From Hyphomicrobiales bacterium (GTDB taxonomy: Bacteria; Pseudomonadota; Alphaproteobacteria; Rhizobiales; Beijerinckiaceae), in NCBI GenBank assembly GCA_028290085.1, contig JAQGKN010000561.1, forward strand, positions 1 through 5,873: DNA of 5,873 bases. The letters run 5' to 3'. Below are positions 5,660-5,873 of the stretch, in pieces. Numbering within the stretch: position 1 is the stretch's first letter; each line of letters begins with the position of its first letter. The notes below the pieces were generated by a model. The model was not told where the DNA came from and made no database searches. It saw nothing but the letters and a program-made list of their open reading frames with translations. Both the position numbers and the translations under genes were made by a program.

Positions 5660-5873
5660 TCCCGGGTTTGCGCGCTAAATCCTTGATCCAACTCGCGTCC
5701 ATTTAATATTGGTCTCAGAGCGGCACGCATGGGCCACAACCACTCGCGCTTAGCGAGGTGGCTCTCCATAATTCATTAGGCACAGTGCGCCGCTCGCTCG
5801 CCTCCCTCTTGCCGCAGGCCCTTTCGCTGTTTTGCCGAGGCCCCCGGGGCGCTAAAAGAGAGTCTAGAGGGCG
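5660..5873. other. Non-coding sequence replacing the tRNA 3' half
   Basis: About 214 bp without a convincing coding frame. The first part (about 5672-5715) is visibly more AT-rich than the rest of the window. It has a hairpin CCACTCGC/GCGAGGTGG (5740-5747 and 5753-5761, one bulged base), and a short palindrome GCCCC-C-GGGGC (5840-5850) near the right edge. I see no transposase, integrase or conserved group I intron core. Its nature cannot be decided without the sequence to the right. Confidence 0.4.

Overview
The window looks like chromosomal DNA from an alphaproteobacterium, most likely Bradyrhizobium/Nitrobacteraceae (Rhodopseudomonas, Afipia or Bradyrhizobium type). This rests on high GC, alphaproteobacterial-looking promoters, small conserved hypothetical proteins of a style familiar from that group, and a tRNA-Arg(CCG)-like 5' half. 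The genus is an inference from style, not from a database search.

Left part (1-990): the C-terminal end of an unidentified acidic-tailed protein (3-140, +) meets a small hypothetical gene (137-361, -) stop-to-stop over a shared CTAG. An intergenic stretch of about 200 bp follows. Next is a second small hypothetical gene (573-851, +) with a helix-turn-helix-like core and an Arg-rich tail.

Centre (991-3896): a carboxymuconolactone decarboxylase/AhpD-fold protein without the catalytic CxxC (991-1515, +) converges on a two-gene minus-strand operon. The operon starts from a good TTGACA-type promoter (about 3955-3982). It encodes a 655-aa thiamine-diphosphate (ThDP) enzyme of the acetolactate synthase/pyruvate oxidase superfamily with a textbook twin-arginine (Tat) signal, then, 14 bp later, a 113-aa secreted mono-haem cytochrome c. 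A strong intrinsic terminator (1534-1565) closes the operon.

Right part (3897-5873): a 388-bp divergent control region holds two short palindromes. It leads to a plus-strand GTG-started gene for a secreted alpha/beta hydrolase (4285-5487), followed by a hairpin. Beyond it is the 5' half of a tRNA-Arg(CCG) gene (5618-5659). Its 3' half is missing and replaced by about 210 bp of non-coding sequence, which suggests an integration or rearrangement junction.

Taken together, the ThDP enzyme, the cytochrome c and the divergent hydrolase all carry export signals. I read this as a candidate periplasmic catabolic module. The hydrolase may release or pre-process a substrate, the ThDP enzyme may cleave or oxidise a 2-oxo acid or diketone-like compound, and the cytochrome may take the electrons. 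The substrate and the electron-transfer step are inference. The export signals, haem motif and ThDP motifs are visible in the sequence.
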